From: Kribbella pratensis
GTDB lineage: Bacteria; Actinomycetota; Actinomycetes; Propionibacteriales; Kribbellaceae
Assembly (NCBI RefSeq): GCF_004366075.1
Contig: NZ_SODU01000001.1
Span: 2,997,134 to 3,061,133 of the forward strand
Direction: 5' to 3'
Length of the DNA: 64,000 nucleotides
The notes under the pieces were generated by a model. The model ran no database searches. It saw nothing but the letters and a program-made list of their open reading frames with translations, and had not been told where the DNA came from. Position 1 is the stretch's first letter; the number at the start of each line of letters is the position of its first letter. This document shows positions 8,623 to 16,111 of this stretch, in pieces. The position numbers and the translations under genes are program-made.

Positions 8623-9402
8623 GTGCGGCGGTTCGAGGGCAAGGTTGCGCTGGTCACGGCGGCGGCGCAGGGTATCGGTTCGGCGGTCGCGCGGCGGCTG
8701 GCCGACGAAGGCGCGTCGGTGGTGGTGACCGATCTCCAGGAGGAGAAGGTCACCGAGGTCGCGAAGGAGATCGGCTCGAACGCGCTCGGGATGCGGGTCG
8801 ACGTGACGAGCCGGGACGACGTCGACGCGGCGGTCGCGGCCGCGGTCGAGCGGTTCGGCCGCCTGGACGTCGTGGTGAACAACGCCGGCGGCTGCATCGT
8901 GCGATCCGTGCCCGAGGACGCCACCGCCGAGGAGTTCCACGCGCAACTCGACCTCACGCTGGTCAGCGCCTCGCGCTGCATCCAGGCCGCGCTGCCGGAG
9001 CTGGTGAAGAACCGCGGCAACGTGGTCACGATCAGCTCGGTCAACGGGATCGCCGCCTTCGGCAACATCGAGTACGCCGCCGCCAAGGCCGGACAGATCG
9101 CGATGACGGTCAACTACGCCGCCCGCTACGGCAACCTCGGCGTCCGGTTCAATGTGGTTGCTCCCGGCACCATTCGGACGCCGAACTGGGACAACCAGCC
9201 GGACACCCTGGAGAAGTTCGGCAAGATGTACCCACTCGGCCGCATCGGCGAACCCGAGGACATCGCCGCCGCGGTCGCGTTCCTCGCCTCCGACGACGCC
9301 TCCTGGATCACCGGCCACACCCTCCCGGTCGAAGGCGGCGTCCTCACCGGCCCCGGCGTCCTCGACCTGACCACTTCAGGCCCCTTCAAGAAGGAGTACT
9401 AG
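8623..9402 (+). CDS. SDR-family oxidoreductase
   Basis: A 259-aa classical short-chain dehydrogenase. It has the NAD(P)-binding motif TAAAQGIG near residue 12, NNAGG near 87, a serine in ISSVNG and the catalytic YAAAK. The ending (ASWITGHTLPVEGG) is typical of FabG-like enzymes. The GTG at 8623 begins one base after the TIGR03089 stop, so the genes are likely coupled. The substrate cannot be told from sequence. Its stop shares the tetramer CTAG (9399-9402) with the stop of the convergent gene. Confidence 0.88.
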   Translation: MRRFEGKVALVTAAAQGIGSAVARRLADEGASVVVTDLQEEKVTEVAKEIGSNALGMRVDVTSRDDVDAAVAAAVERFGRLDVVVNNAGGCIVRSVPEDATAEEFHAQLDLTLVSASRCIQAALPELVKNRGNVVTISSVNGIAAFGNIEYAAAKAGQIAMTVNYAARYGNLGVRFNVVAPGTIRTPNWDNQPDTLEKFGKMYPLGRIGEPEDIAAAVAFLASDDASWITGHTLPVEGGVLTGPGVLDLTTSGPFKKEY

Positions 9403-9722
9403 AAGCCGAACGCGCCGACGACCCGCAGAGGCAACCCGGCGACGGCCACACCGAACCACAGGCCGCGGAACAGCCAGCACCAGCCTCGATGCCCACGGAC
9501 GCCCTGCAGCACCAGGCTGCCGATGACCAGCGCGCCCAGGACCGCGAGCAGCACGACGCCGAACACCGTCCAGCCGCCGAGCAGCGAACCCACCCCGAGC
9601 AGGACCCAGAGCGGCCAACCCACGACCGAGGCAGGGCTCCACAGCGCATCGCGCGTCCGCCAGGGCTGCTTCCCGGGCCGCCCGCATCCGCACTCGGCGA
9701 ACGGCTCCGGCGTCACGCTCAT
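9399..9722 (-). CDS. Small membrane protein with N-terminal CGCG cluster
   Basis: A 107-aa protein. The first 12 residues include ECGCG, a possible metal-binding or redox cysteine pair, followed by a polar stretch and two or three hydrophobic segments from about 28 to 105. No family recognised. Its ATG overlaps the stop of the large cyclase-ATPase gene (ATGA, 9719-9722), so it is probably the last gene of that operon. Frame choice rests on this overlap and on the clean hydrophobic pattern. Confidence 0.6.
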   Translation of the reverse strand: MSVTPEPFAECGCGRPGKQPWRTRDALWSPASVVGWPLWVLLGVGSLLGGWTVFGVVLLAVLGALVIGSLVLQGVRGHRGWCWLFRGLWFGVAVAGLPLRVVGAFGF

Positions 9723-12700
9723 GGTCTGAACAGCTGCTCGGCCTGTGCCAGCGCGCTGGGATCGCCCGTGATGCGGTGCAGGCCGCGGAGGGCATGCGCC
9801 TGTTCGAGTTTGTTGCCGAAGGCACCCCAGTCCGCGGCGGCGCGCGCGAACCCGGCGGCCGCGGTCCCCGTGTCGCCGCGGTGTTCGGCGAGCAGCGCCT
9901 GCGCAGTCGTCGCCGAGTACTCGCGCATCGGCAGCACCGGCTCGACGAAGTCCGCGAGCTCGGCCGCAGCTTCGGCGTGGTCCACGGCGAGCGCCGCCCG
10001 CACCAAGGACGGCAAGCGGACGTCGAATTCGATGCTGCCGTGCAGATCGGGCAGCGAGGTGACCAACTGCAGGATCTCCAGGACGCCGTCCCGGTCGCCG
10101 TCGCGCGCACGCGTCGTCGCCGCAGGCGCGGCCGCGACGGCGATCATGTCCGGCCAGCCCGCCTCCACCGCCAGCCGGTACGCCTCCTCGGCGTGATCGC
10201 GAGCGCCCGGAAGGCCGGCCTCGGCCTCCGCCACCGCCAGCGCGCCGAGGACCTCGATGCGCCGCAACAGGGTGAACGCCGGGGAAGGGTGCTCGAGCTG
10301 GGCCCGGCACGCCGCGATCACCTCGCCCGACCGACCGGTCTCGATCATCAGCTGCAGGACCGTACAGCCGATCTGCTCCACCATCTCGGCCAGCCGGCGC
10401 CGGGCGGAGAACTCGCGAGCCGCTTCCAGCTCGCCCAGGGCAACCACCGGTCCCTCGATCTGCCACAGCACCCAGCCGTAGTTCAGCCACGTCACCGCCG
10501 CATCGCGCCCCCGACCGCCCTCGAGCAGCGCGGTCAGCGCCTCCTTGACGTCGACCAGCCCACCGGTGTCACCCAGACCGACCCGGGCGAGCCCCCGCGA
10601 CTCCAGGGCCCGGTGCGGTACGGCGTACCCCTGCTCGGTCGCGATCCGCAGGGCAGAGTTCGCCGAGTCGATCGCATCCTGATAGCGGCTCGCGACCACG
10701 CGGATGCTCGCCTGGCCGGACAGCAACAGCGCCAGATCCTCGCTCGGCCCGAGCTCCTCGAGCATCCCGACCGCCCGGTCGACCGTCGCCAGGCTCTCCT
10801 CCATGCTGGTCAGCGAGTACGTCGAGGCTCTCAAGGCGAGCGCGACTCCGCGAATGTCCCCGATCGCCTCGAATCCGGCGATTGCCTCGAGGTACGCGGC
10901 CTGGGCGTCGTCGAGGCGGCCCGCCTGGAAGGCCGCCCAGCCCCAGCGCAGCAGGACCGTGGGACGTTCAGGATCGCCGGCCGGGCTCAGGGCCAGCGCG
11001 CGGTCGAGCAGGGCGAGCGCCTCGTTGGTGTCGAGGTTCATCGCCAGCTCCGCGGCCATCAGCTGGTACTCGCGCGCCCGGGGCGCGATCGCAGCGGCCG
11101 CATCCGGGTCGCCCAGGGCTGCGGCAAGGTCCAGGGCCGTGCTGAGGTGGTAGGCGATCAGGTTCGGCGTCTCGGCCTGACAGGCAGCGCAACGCAGTTC
11201 GAGCCAGTCGGCGGCAGCGAGGTGCCGTGCCGATCGAGCCGCGCGCGGCACCTGGCTGTAGGCGACGTCGCGGGTCAGGGCATGCCAGAAGGTGTATTCG
11301 TGCTGGCCCAGCATCGACGACCGCCGGACCGGCCGCACCAGCTCCTTGCGGGCCAGCTCCTGCAGCTCCTGGAGCACCTGGCCCGGATCACGGTCGGACA
11401 GCGCCGCCACGGCCTCGGCCCAGAACACCGGACCGATCACGGCGGCGTCCGCGAGCAAGGCCTTGCGATCCGGCTCCAGGGTGTCCAAGCGGGCCGCGAT
11501 CAGCGCCGCGATGCCGATCGGCAGGTCGGCCGAGCCGGCCTGGTCCGGGCCGCAGTCGGTGACGATCCGGGCGAGTTCTTCGGCGTACAGGGGGTTGCCG
11601 TCGGCACGGCGTACCAGCCGCCGGCGGACCTCCACCGGCACCTCCTGACCGGCGAACATCCCGGTGAGGAGTTGATCGGTCTCGTCCGCCGTCAGCGGCG
11701 AGAGGCCGAGGGTGAGGGCGTTCTGCACCCCGCGGGTCCACTGCGGTCCGCGTTCGAGCAGCTCGGGGCGGGCGGTGACCACGACGAGCATCGGCAGATC
11801 GGTCAGCCACTCGGCCAGATGATCGACGAAGGCGAGCATCGCGTCCGTCGCCCAGTGCAGATCCTCGAACACCAGGACCACCGGCGACTGCTCGGCGAAC
11901 GATTCCAGCAGCTGCCGCCAGGCCGCGAACGACTCCTCCTGGGTCGCCGACCCCGGCTGAGCGGACTGGTCGGCGCCGACCAGGGGTCCGACCCGGGCGC
12001 GCAACCAGGCGCGGTCCGCGCCGTCGGGCACGATCGCGTCGAGCTTGGCCACGGCCTGCGCGGGCGGGTCGGTGTCCAGGATCCCGGCCTGGACCTTGAA
12101 GACCTCCGCGATCGGCCCGAACGGCGTCTCGCCGTACGGCAGCGATCGGCCTTCGCGCCAGGTCACGAGCTCCTCGTGCTGATCCAGCCAGGCGCCGAAC
12201 TCCGCGACCAGGCGGGACTTGCCGATGCCGGGCTCGCCGAGCAGCGTGACGAACTGCGGCACCCGCTCCGCGACGGCCTTCTCGAACGCCGTGCACAGCA
12301 AGGTCAGATCGCGCTGCCGGCCCACCATCGGCGTACTGAGGTCGCGGATGACGTCCGTGCCGAACCGTGCCCGCGGCGAGCCGGCCTGCCAGCGTTCGAC
12401 CGGACGGCCGACTCCCTTGGCCGCGACGGGTTCCAGCGCGTCGTAGCCGAAGACCCGACTCGTCGCCTCGTGGGTCCCGCGCCCGACGACGACCGCGCCG
12501 ACCGGCGCGGAGGACTGCAGACGGGAGGCGAGGTTGACCACCATGCCGGTGACGAACGGCTCGCCGAGCTCGGGTCGCGCGGTCAGCTGGACGAGCGCCT
12601 CACCGGTCTCGATGCCGATCCGGACCTCCAACGGCCCGTCGGGCAGCTGCCGCACCGCCTCGAGGATCGCCAGGCCGGCCCGGACCGCACGTTCGGCGTC

Positions 12701-12916
12701 GTCCTCCCGGGACCGCGGTGCGCCGAAGACGGCCAGGATGGCGTCCCCGGCGAACTTCTCGACCGTCCCGCCGTACCGCTCGACCGTCTGCCGCAGGGTC
12801 GAGTGGTACGGCGCCAGCCAGCGCCGGACGTCCTCGGGGTCGGCGGACTCGGACGCGCTGGTAAAGCCGACGAGGTCGCAGAACAGCACCGTGACGACCT
12901 TGCGTTCCTCGGTCAT
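9719..12916 (-). CDS. Class III adenylate/guanylate cyclase fused to AAA ATPase and TPR-like domain
   Basis: A 1065-aa cytoplasmic signalling protein. Residues 1-165 form a class III nucleotide cyclase with the metal aspartates at FCDLVGFT (Asp14) and GDAILAVFG (Asp58) and the transition-state pair in VNLASR (Asn128, Arg132), so it looks active. A P-loop ATPase follows, with Walker A GEPGIGKS at 227-234 and a Walker B near VLVFEDLHW. The C-terminal half is alpha-helical and TPR-like. Mycobacterial homologues often end in a LuxR helix-turn-helix, but none is seen here. The adjacent cNMP-binding gene suggests a linked cAMP or cGMP pathway. Its start codon lies inside a repeat. Confidence 0.9.
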   Translation of the reverse strand: MTEERKVVTVLFCDLVGFTSASESADPEDVRRWLAPYHSTLRQTVERYGGTVEKFAGDAILAVFGAPRSREDDAERAVRAGLAILEAVRQLPDGPLEVRIGIETGEALVQLTARPELGEPFVTGMVVNLASRLQSSAPVGAVVVGRGTHEATSRVFGYDALEPVAAKGVGRPVERWQAGSPRARFGTDVIRDLSTPMVGRQRDLTLLCTAFEKAVAERVPQFVTLLGEPGIGKSRLVAEFGAWLDQHEELVTWREGRSLPYGETPFGPIAEVFKVQAGILDTDPPAQAVAKLDAIVPDGADRAWLRARVGPLVGADQSAQPGSATQEESFAAWRQLLESFAEQSPVVLVFEDLHWATDAMLAFVDHLAEWLTDLPMLVVVTARPELLERGPQWTRGVQNALTLGLSPLTADETDQLLTGMFAGQEVPVEVRRRLVRRADGNPLYAEELARIVTDCGPDQAGSADLPIGIAALIAARLDTLEPDRKALLADAAVIGPVFWAEAVAALSDRDPGQVLQELQELARKELVRPVRRSSMLGQHEYTFWHALTRDVAYSQVPRAARSARHLAAADWLELRCAACQAETPNLIAYHLSTALDLAAALGDPDAAAAIAPRAREYQLMAAELAMNLDTNEALALLDRALALSPAGDPERPTVLLRWGWAAFQAGRLDDAQAAYLEAIAGFEAIGDIRGVALALRASTYSLTSMEESLATVDRAVGMLEELGPSEDLALLLSGQASIRVVASRYQDAIDSANSALRIATEQGYAVPHRALESRGLARVGLGDTGGLVDVKEALTALLEGGRGRDAAVTWLNYGWVLWQIEGPVVALGELEAAREFSARRRLAEMVEQIGCTVLQLMIETGRSGEVIAACRAQLEHPSPAFTLLRRIEVLGALAVAEAEAGLPGARDHAEEAYRLAVEAGWPDMIAVAAAPAATTRARDGDRDGVLEILQLVTSLPDLHGSIEFDVRLPSLVRAALAVDHAEAAAELADFVEPVLPMREYSATTAQALLAEHRGDTGTAAAGFARAAADWGAFGNKLEQAHALRGLHRITGDPSALAQAEQLFRP

Positions 12917-12963
12917 GGGGCCTCCCGTCCTGGACTGAGGAGCGGAGGGAGCGAAGCGACCGG
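12912..12963. repeat. 51-nt start-codon repeat, copy 1
   Basis: A 52-nt stretch beginning at the cyclase start codon (CAT at 12914-12916 read on the plus strand) and containing the core GGAGCGAAGCGACCGG. It is about 85-90% identical to 23493-23543, which begins at the start codon of the ABC permease. Both copies have the same orientation relative to the gene. Confidence 0.7.
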
Positions 12964-12984
12964 CGCCCGCTGTCCCAGATCGGC

Positions 12985-13404
12985 TCAGTTCTGGGACTCG
13001 AGTGAGCGGATCCGGGCGGTCAGGGCCTTGAGCAGGGTCTGGGCGACCTCCGGGTTCTCCTTGACGACCGGCTCGAACGCCAGCGCGGACAGCGCGAACG
13101 TGGTCAGCCCGTCCGGCCCGGCCACCACGGTCGCGGATCGCGGCCGGCCGTCGATCAGCGAGATCTCGCCGAAGTAGTCGCCGACTTCCAGCGGCTCCCG
13201 TACGACACCGTTGACCTCCACGGCGGCCGAGCCTTCCAGCACCACCTGCAGGCCGGCGTCGTGGGCACCCTGCTCGATCACATGGCTACCGGCCGGAACC
13301 TTCAACGTGGTGCCGCGCTCGATCAGGTCGGACAGCGTGTCCTTGGACAGCCCTTCGAAGAGGTCGATCTTCCCCAGGAACTGCGGCAGGCTCTCGTGAC
13401 TCAT
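12985..13404 (-). CDS. Stand-alone cyclic-nucleotide-binding domain protein
   Basis: A 139-aa protein consisting of one cNMP-binding beta-barrel. The phosphate-binding cassette reads FGEISL followed by RPRSATV, with the Glu and Arg needed to hold the cyclic phosphate. There is no helix-turn-helix, so it is not a CRP-type DNA-binding protein by itself. The start at 13404 (ATG, MSHES) has a GAGGGG ribosome-binding site 6-7 bp upstream and is preferred over a longer frame. It lies immediately upstream of the cyclase on the same strand. That supports a role as a cAMP or cGMP sensor. Confidence 0.85.
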   Translation of the reverse strand: MSHESLPQFLGKIDLFEGLSKDTLSDLIERGTTLKVPAGSHVIEQGAHDAGLQVVLEGSAAVEVNGVVREPLEVGDYFGEISLIDGRPRSATVVAGPDGLTTFALSALAFEPVVKENPEVAQTLLKALTARIRSLESQN

Positions 13405-13492
13405 GGATCGCACCCCTCGATCAGTGCCCGGCACGGGCAACTCAGTGAACTGCGCCACAGGCTACAGCCGCTCCAGGACCACGCACCACGAT

Positions 13493-14446
13493 TCAGTTCT
13501 TCGGCCAGGCTTCCCAGGCTGTTGCGAACATTTCGTCGACGGAAAACGTGTTCTGCCAGCCGAGGTCGCGGGTGGCCAGGTCGCCGTTGGCCACGACGCG
13601 GGACGGGTCACCGGGGCGGCGCGGGCCCTCGGTCGGGGTGAAGTCGATTCCGGTCACCCGGCGGGCGGCGTCCATGATCTCGCGGACCGACGTCCCGGTG
13701 CCGCTGCCCAGGTTGTAGACGGGTTCGAGGGTCTTGCCGGACTCGAGGGCGCGGGCGGCCGCGACGTGGGCGCGGGCCAGGTCGGCGACGTGCACGTAGT
13801 CCTTGACCGACGTACCGTCCGGGGTCGGGTGGTCGGTGCCGTAGATCTGCGGCACCTTGCCCTGGGTGAGCAGGTCGCAGACGATCGGGAACAGGTTGTA
13901 CGGCGACGCGTCGTACACCGTCGGGTCGCCGGACCCCACCACGTTGAAGTAGCGCAGCGAGGTGTGGTGCAGTTCCGTCGCGGCCGCCTGGTCGCGGAGC
14001 AGCCACTCGCCGATCAGCTTCGACTCGCCGTACGGCGACTGCGGGTCGGGCGCGGTGTCCTCGGTGACGACCTCGTCCTTCGGCGTCCCGTAGACACCGG
14101 CGCTGGACGAGAACACGAGGTTGCGGATCTCCTTGTCCGCCATCGCTTCGAGCAGCGACACCATCGCGGTCACGTTCTGCGTGTACGTGTGCAGCGGGCG
14201 CTGCACCGAGACCCCGGCGTACTTGAATCCCGCGAGATGGACGACGCCGTCGACGCCCTCCAGCGCCTCGCGGACCGCCGCACCGTCGAGCAGGTTCGCC
14301 CGCACGAACGGCACCCCGTCCGGGACGAACTCCGCCTTCCCGCTCGACAGGTCGTCGATCACGACCACGTCGATCCCGTCGTTGCGGAAGGCGCGCACCA
14401 CATGCGCCCCGATGTATCCGGCACCACCAGTCACGAGCCACGTCAT
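13493..14446 (-). CDS. galE: UDP-glucose 4-epimerase
   Basis: A 317-aa extended SDR enzyme that interconverts UDP-glucose and UDP-galactose using bound NAD. Seen are GGAGYIG at about residues 7-13, the catalytic serine in SSSAGVYG, and YGESK for the Tyr-Lys pair. Length is near the family norm. It is divergent from the LicC-like nucleotidyltransferase across 66 bp, and both are likely to feed envelope glycan or lipid synthesis. Some family members prefer N-acetylated substrates, which cannot be excluded. Confidence 0.9.
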   Translation of the reverse strand: MTWLVTGGAGYIGAHVVRAFRNDGIDVVVIDDLSSGKAEFVPDGVPFVRANLLDGAAVREALEGVDGVVHLAGFKYAGVSVQRPLHTYTQNVTAMVSLLEAMADKEIRNLVFSSSAGVYGTPKDEVVTEDTAPDPQSPYGESKLIGEWLLRDQAAATELHHTSLRYFNVVGSGDPTVYDASPYNLFPIVCDLLTQGKVPQIYGTDHPTPDGTSVKDYVHVADLARAHVAAARALESGKTLEPVYNLGSGTGTSVREIMDAARRVTGIDFTPTEGPRRPGDPSRVVANGDLATRDLGWQNTFSVDEMFATAWEAWPKN

Positions 14447-14512
14447 GTCTCAGATCCTGCCACCAGAATCCGGCCCGGACCCCGTAAACGGGCCGAACCC
14501 GTACCATGGGCC

Positions 14513-15259
14513 ATGATCGGACTGATTCTCGCCGCCGGAGCCGGACGCCGCCTTCGCCCGTACACAGACACGTTGCCCAAGGCACTCGTACCGATCACCC
14601 CGGACGTCACCGTCCTGGATCTGATCCTGGCCAACTACGCCGAGGTCGGCATCACCGACGTCGCCGTCGTCGTCGGGTACGCCGCCGACGCCGTCCGGAC
14701 CCGGGTCCGCGACCTCGAAAAGCGGTACGGGGTCACGCTGGAACTTGTCCACAACGACAAGGCCGAGGTCTGGAACAACGCCTACTCACTGTGGTGCGCC
14801 CGCGACCTTCTGGCGACCGGCGTACTGCTGGCGAACGGCGACACCGTCCACCCGGCCTCGGTGCAACGCACGCTGCTCGGCGCCCAGGCGCCTGGCCGGC
14901 AAATCATCCTCGCGCTCGACACCGAGAAACCGCTGGCCGAAGAGGAGATGAAAGTGATCTGGTCCGAAACCAACGGGGTCGAGAGGATCACCAAGGAACT
15001 GGAACCGTCCGCCGCGACCGGTGAGTTCATCGGCGTCTGCCTCATCACGCCCGCGGCGGCGACGGAGCTGACCGCGGCCCTGGACGAGACCTGGCACCGC
15101 GATCCGCACCTGTACTACGAGGATGGGTACCAGCTGCTCGTGGACAAAGGTTTCCGGATCGACGTGGCACCGATCGGGACCGTCGACTGGGTCGAGATCG
15201 ACAACCATGCCGATCTGGCCCGGGCACGGGAGATCGTATGCCGCTCCTGGCCCGGATGA
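14513..15259 (+). CDS. LicC-like (phospho-alcohol) nucleotidyltransferase
   Basis: A 248-aa NTP-transferase fold protein with the signature LILAAGAGRRL at about residues 4-14, the PKALVPI lysine, an NGDT metal-site motif and a C-terminal WVEIDN typical of the LicC group. The family makes CDP-choline or similar activated alcohol or sugar phosphates. In actinobacteria such genes often precede an iron-alcohol-dehydrogenase-like (AraM, glycerol-1-phosphate dehydrogenase) gene. Here that downstream gene is reduced to a fragment starting at 15238, overlapping this gene by 22 bp. Whether this enzyme still has a pathway is therefore open. Confidence 0.82.
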   Translation: MIGLILAAGAGRRLRPYTDTLPKALVPITPDVTVLDLILANYAEVGITDVAVVVGYAADAVRTRVRDLEKRYGVTLELVHNDKAEVWNNAYSLWCARDLLATGVLLANGDTVHPASVQRTLLGAQAPGRQIILALDTEKPLAEEEMKVIWSETNGVERITKELEPSAATGEFIGVCLITPAAATELTAALDETWHRDPHLYYEDGYQLLVDKGFRIDVAPIGTVDWVEIDNHADLARAREIVCRSWPG

Positions 15260-15482
15260 TCGCGGCACCGCTCGTCGTGGACGTGCGGCGGGGAGCGCCG
15301 TCCGAGCCGGCCGAGATCCTCGCCGACCAGCGGATCTCGCCGTCGGGGCAGTACGACGCGATCGTCGGGATCGGCGGTGGCTCGGTGCTGGATGTCACCA
15401 AGTTCGCCGCGGCCCGGAACCGATCGCGGTCAAGGTCGCCGACTACAACGACTGCGTACGGCAGACAACCGGCGTGCCCTAG
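15238..15482 (+). pseudogene. Decayed AraM-like glycerol-1-phosphate dehydrogenase
   Basis: From ATG 15238 the first frame reads an N-terminus typical of the iron-containing alcohol dehydrogenase/AraM group (LLARMI.. VVDVRRGA.. ADQRIS). It then joins directly to YDAIVGIGGGSVLDVTKFAA, the NAD-binding glycine-rich region normally about 50 residues later. After about residue 62 a frame change is needed to continue to the stop at 15480-15482. The product would be about 80 aa against about 350 for the family. I read at least one internal deletion, a frameshift and loss of the catalytic C-terminal half. Where the final 20 codons came from is not clear. Confidence 0.7.
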
Positions 15483-16111
15483 GCGACGGTCGCCAGCCAG
15501 AAGTAGGTCAGCTCGGTCCACTCCACCTCGGCCGGCGCGACCTCCGCCGCGAACTCCTCCCGCGACGGGAAGTTCTTCAGCACCTCGAACGTGCGCCCGT
15601 CCGACAACTGGCGCATCTGGTACGTGTCGCCGTCGTCCGTCGTCCGGGTGATCGGATAGTTGCTGCCCTCCACGTACCGGTTGTCCGCGAGGATCACCAC
15701 ACCACCCGGCTCGACCCGATCCTTCAGGCTCGCGGCCCATCGGCGTACATCGGCGCGCGGGACATGCGACCAGAAGAATCCCGCGAAGATCGCGTCGAAG
15801 CGCCCCGGGACCGCGCCGAGATCGTACGCGTCCGCGGTCAGGAACCGTACGTCGGCCGGACCGTAGGACCGCGTCCGCGCGACAGCGAGCGTCTCGTCGT
15901 TCAGGTCCGTCGCGACGATCGACTCCGCCGTGGTCGCCAGCGCGGTCGTCCAGTAACCGGTGCCAGCGGCAACTTCCAGGACCGATCGACCCGCGACGAG
16001 CGGCGGCAGGAGGGACCGCAGACGGGCCAGGTCCTCCTGCCGTTCCGGCTTGTCGTACACCGCGTCGTACTCACCGGCACGCTTGCGGTAGTAGTCAGCA
16101 AGATCGCTCAC
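15479..16111 (-). CDS. Class I SAM-dependent methyltransferase
   Basis: A 210-aa methyltransferase with SAM motif I VLEVAAGTGYW at about residues 45-55 and an acidic motif II in IVATDLN. The later AGFFWSHVPR and GGVVILADNRY segments resemble small-molecule methyltransferases of the Methyltransf_25 type. The start is the GTG at 16111, overlapping the stop of the upstream spermidine-synthase-like gene (GTGA), so the two are coupled. The substrate is unknown. Confidence 0.82.
   Translation of the reverse strand: MSDLADYYRKRAGEYDAVYDKPERQEDLARLRSLLPPLVAGRSVLEVAAGTGYWTTALATTAESIVATDLNDETLAVARTRSYGPADVRFLTADAYDLGAVPGRFDAIFAGFFWSHVPRADVRRWAASLKDRVEPGGVVILADNRYVEGSNYPITRTTDDGDTYQMRQLSDGRTFEVLKNFPSREEFAAEVAPAEVEWTELTYFWLATVA

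Noticed and set aside
9776..13177. A 1133-codon open frame on the plus strand opposite the cyclase-ATPase
   Set aside because: High-GC genes commonly leave open antisense frames. This one has Arg/Asp/Gly-rich composition and no motif, while the minus strand has complete cyclase and ATPase signatures.
12985..13404. Calling the cNMP-binding protein a CRP-type transcription factor
   Set aside because: The protein ends after the binding domain. No helix-turn-helix follows.
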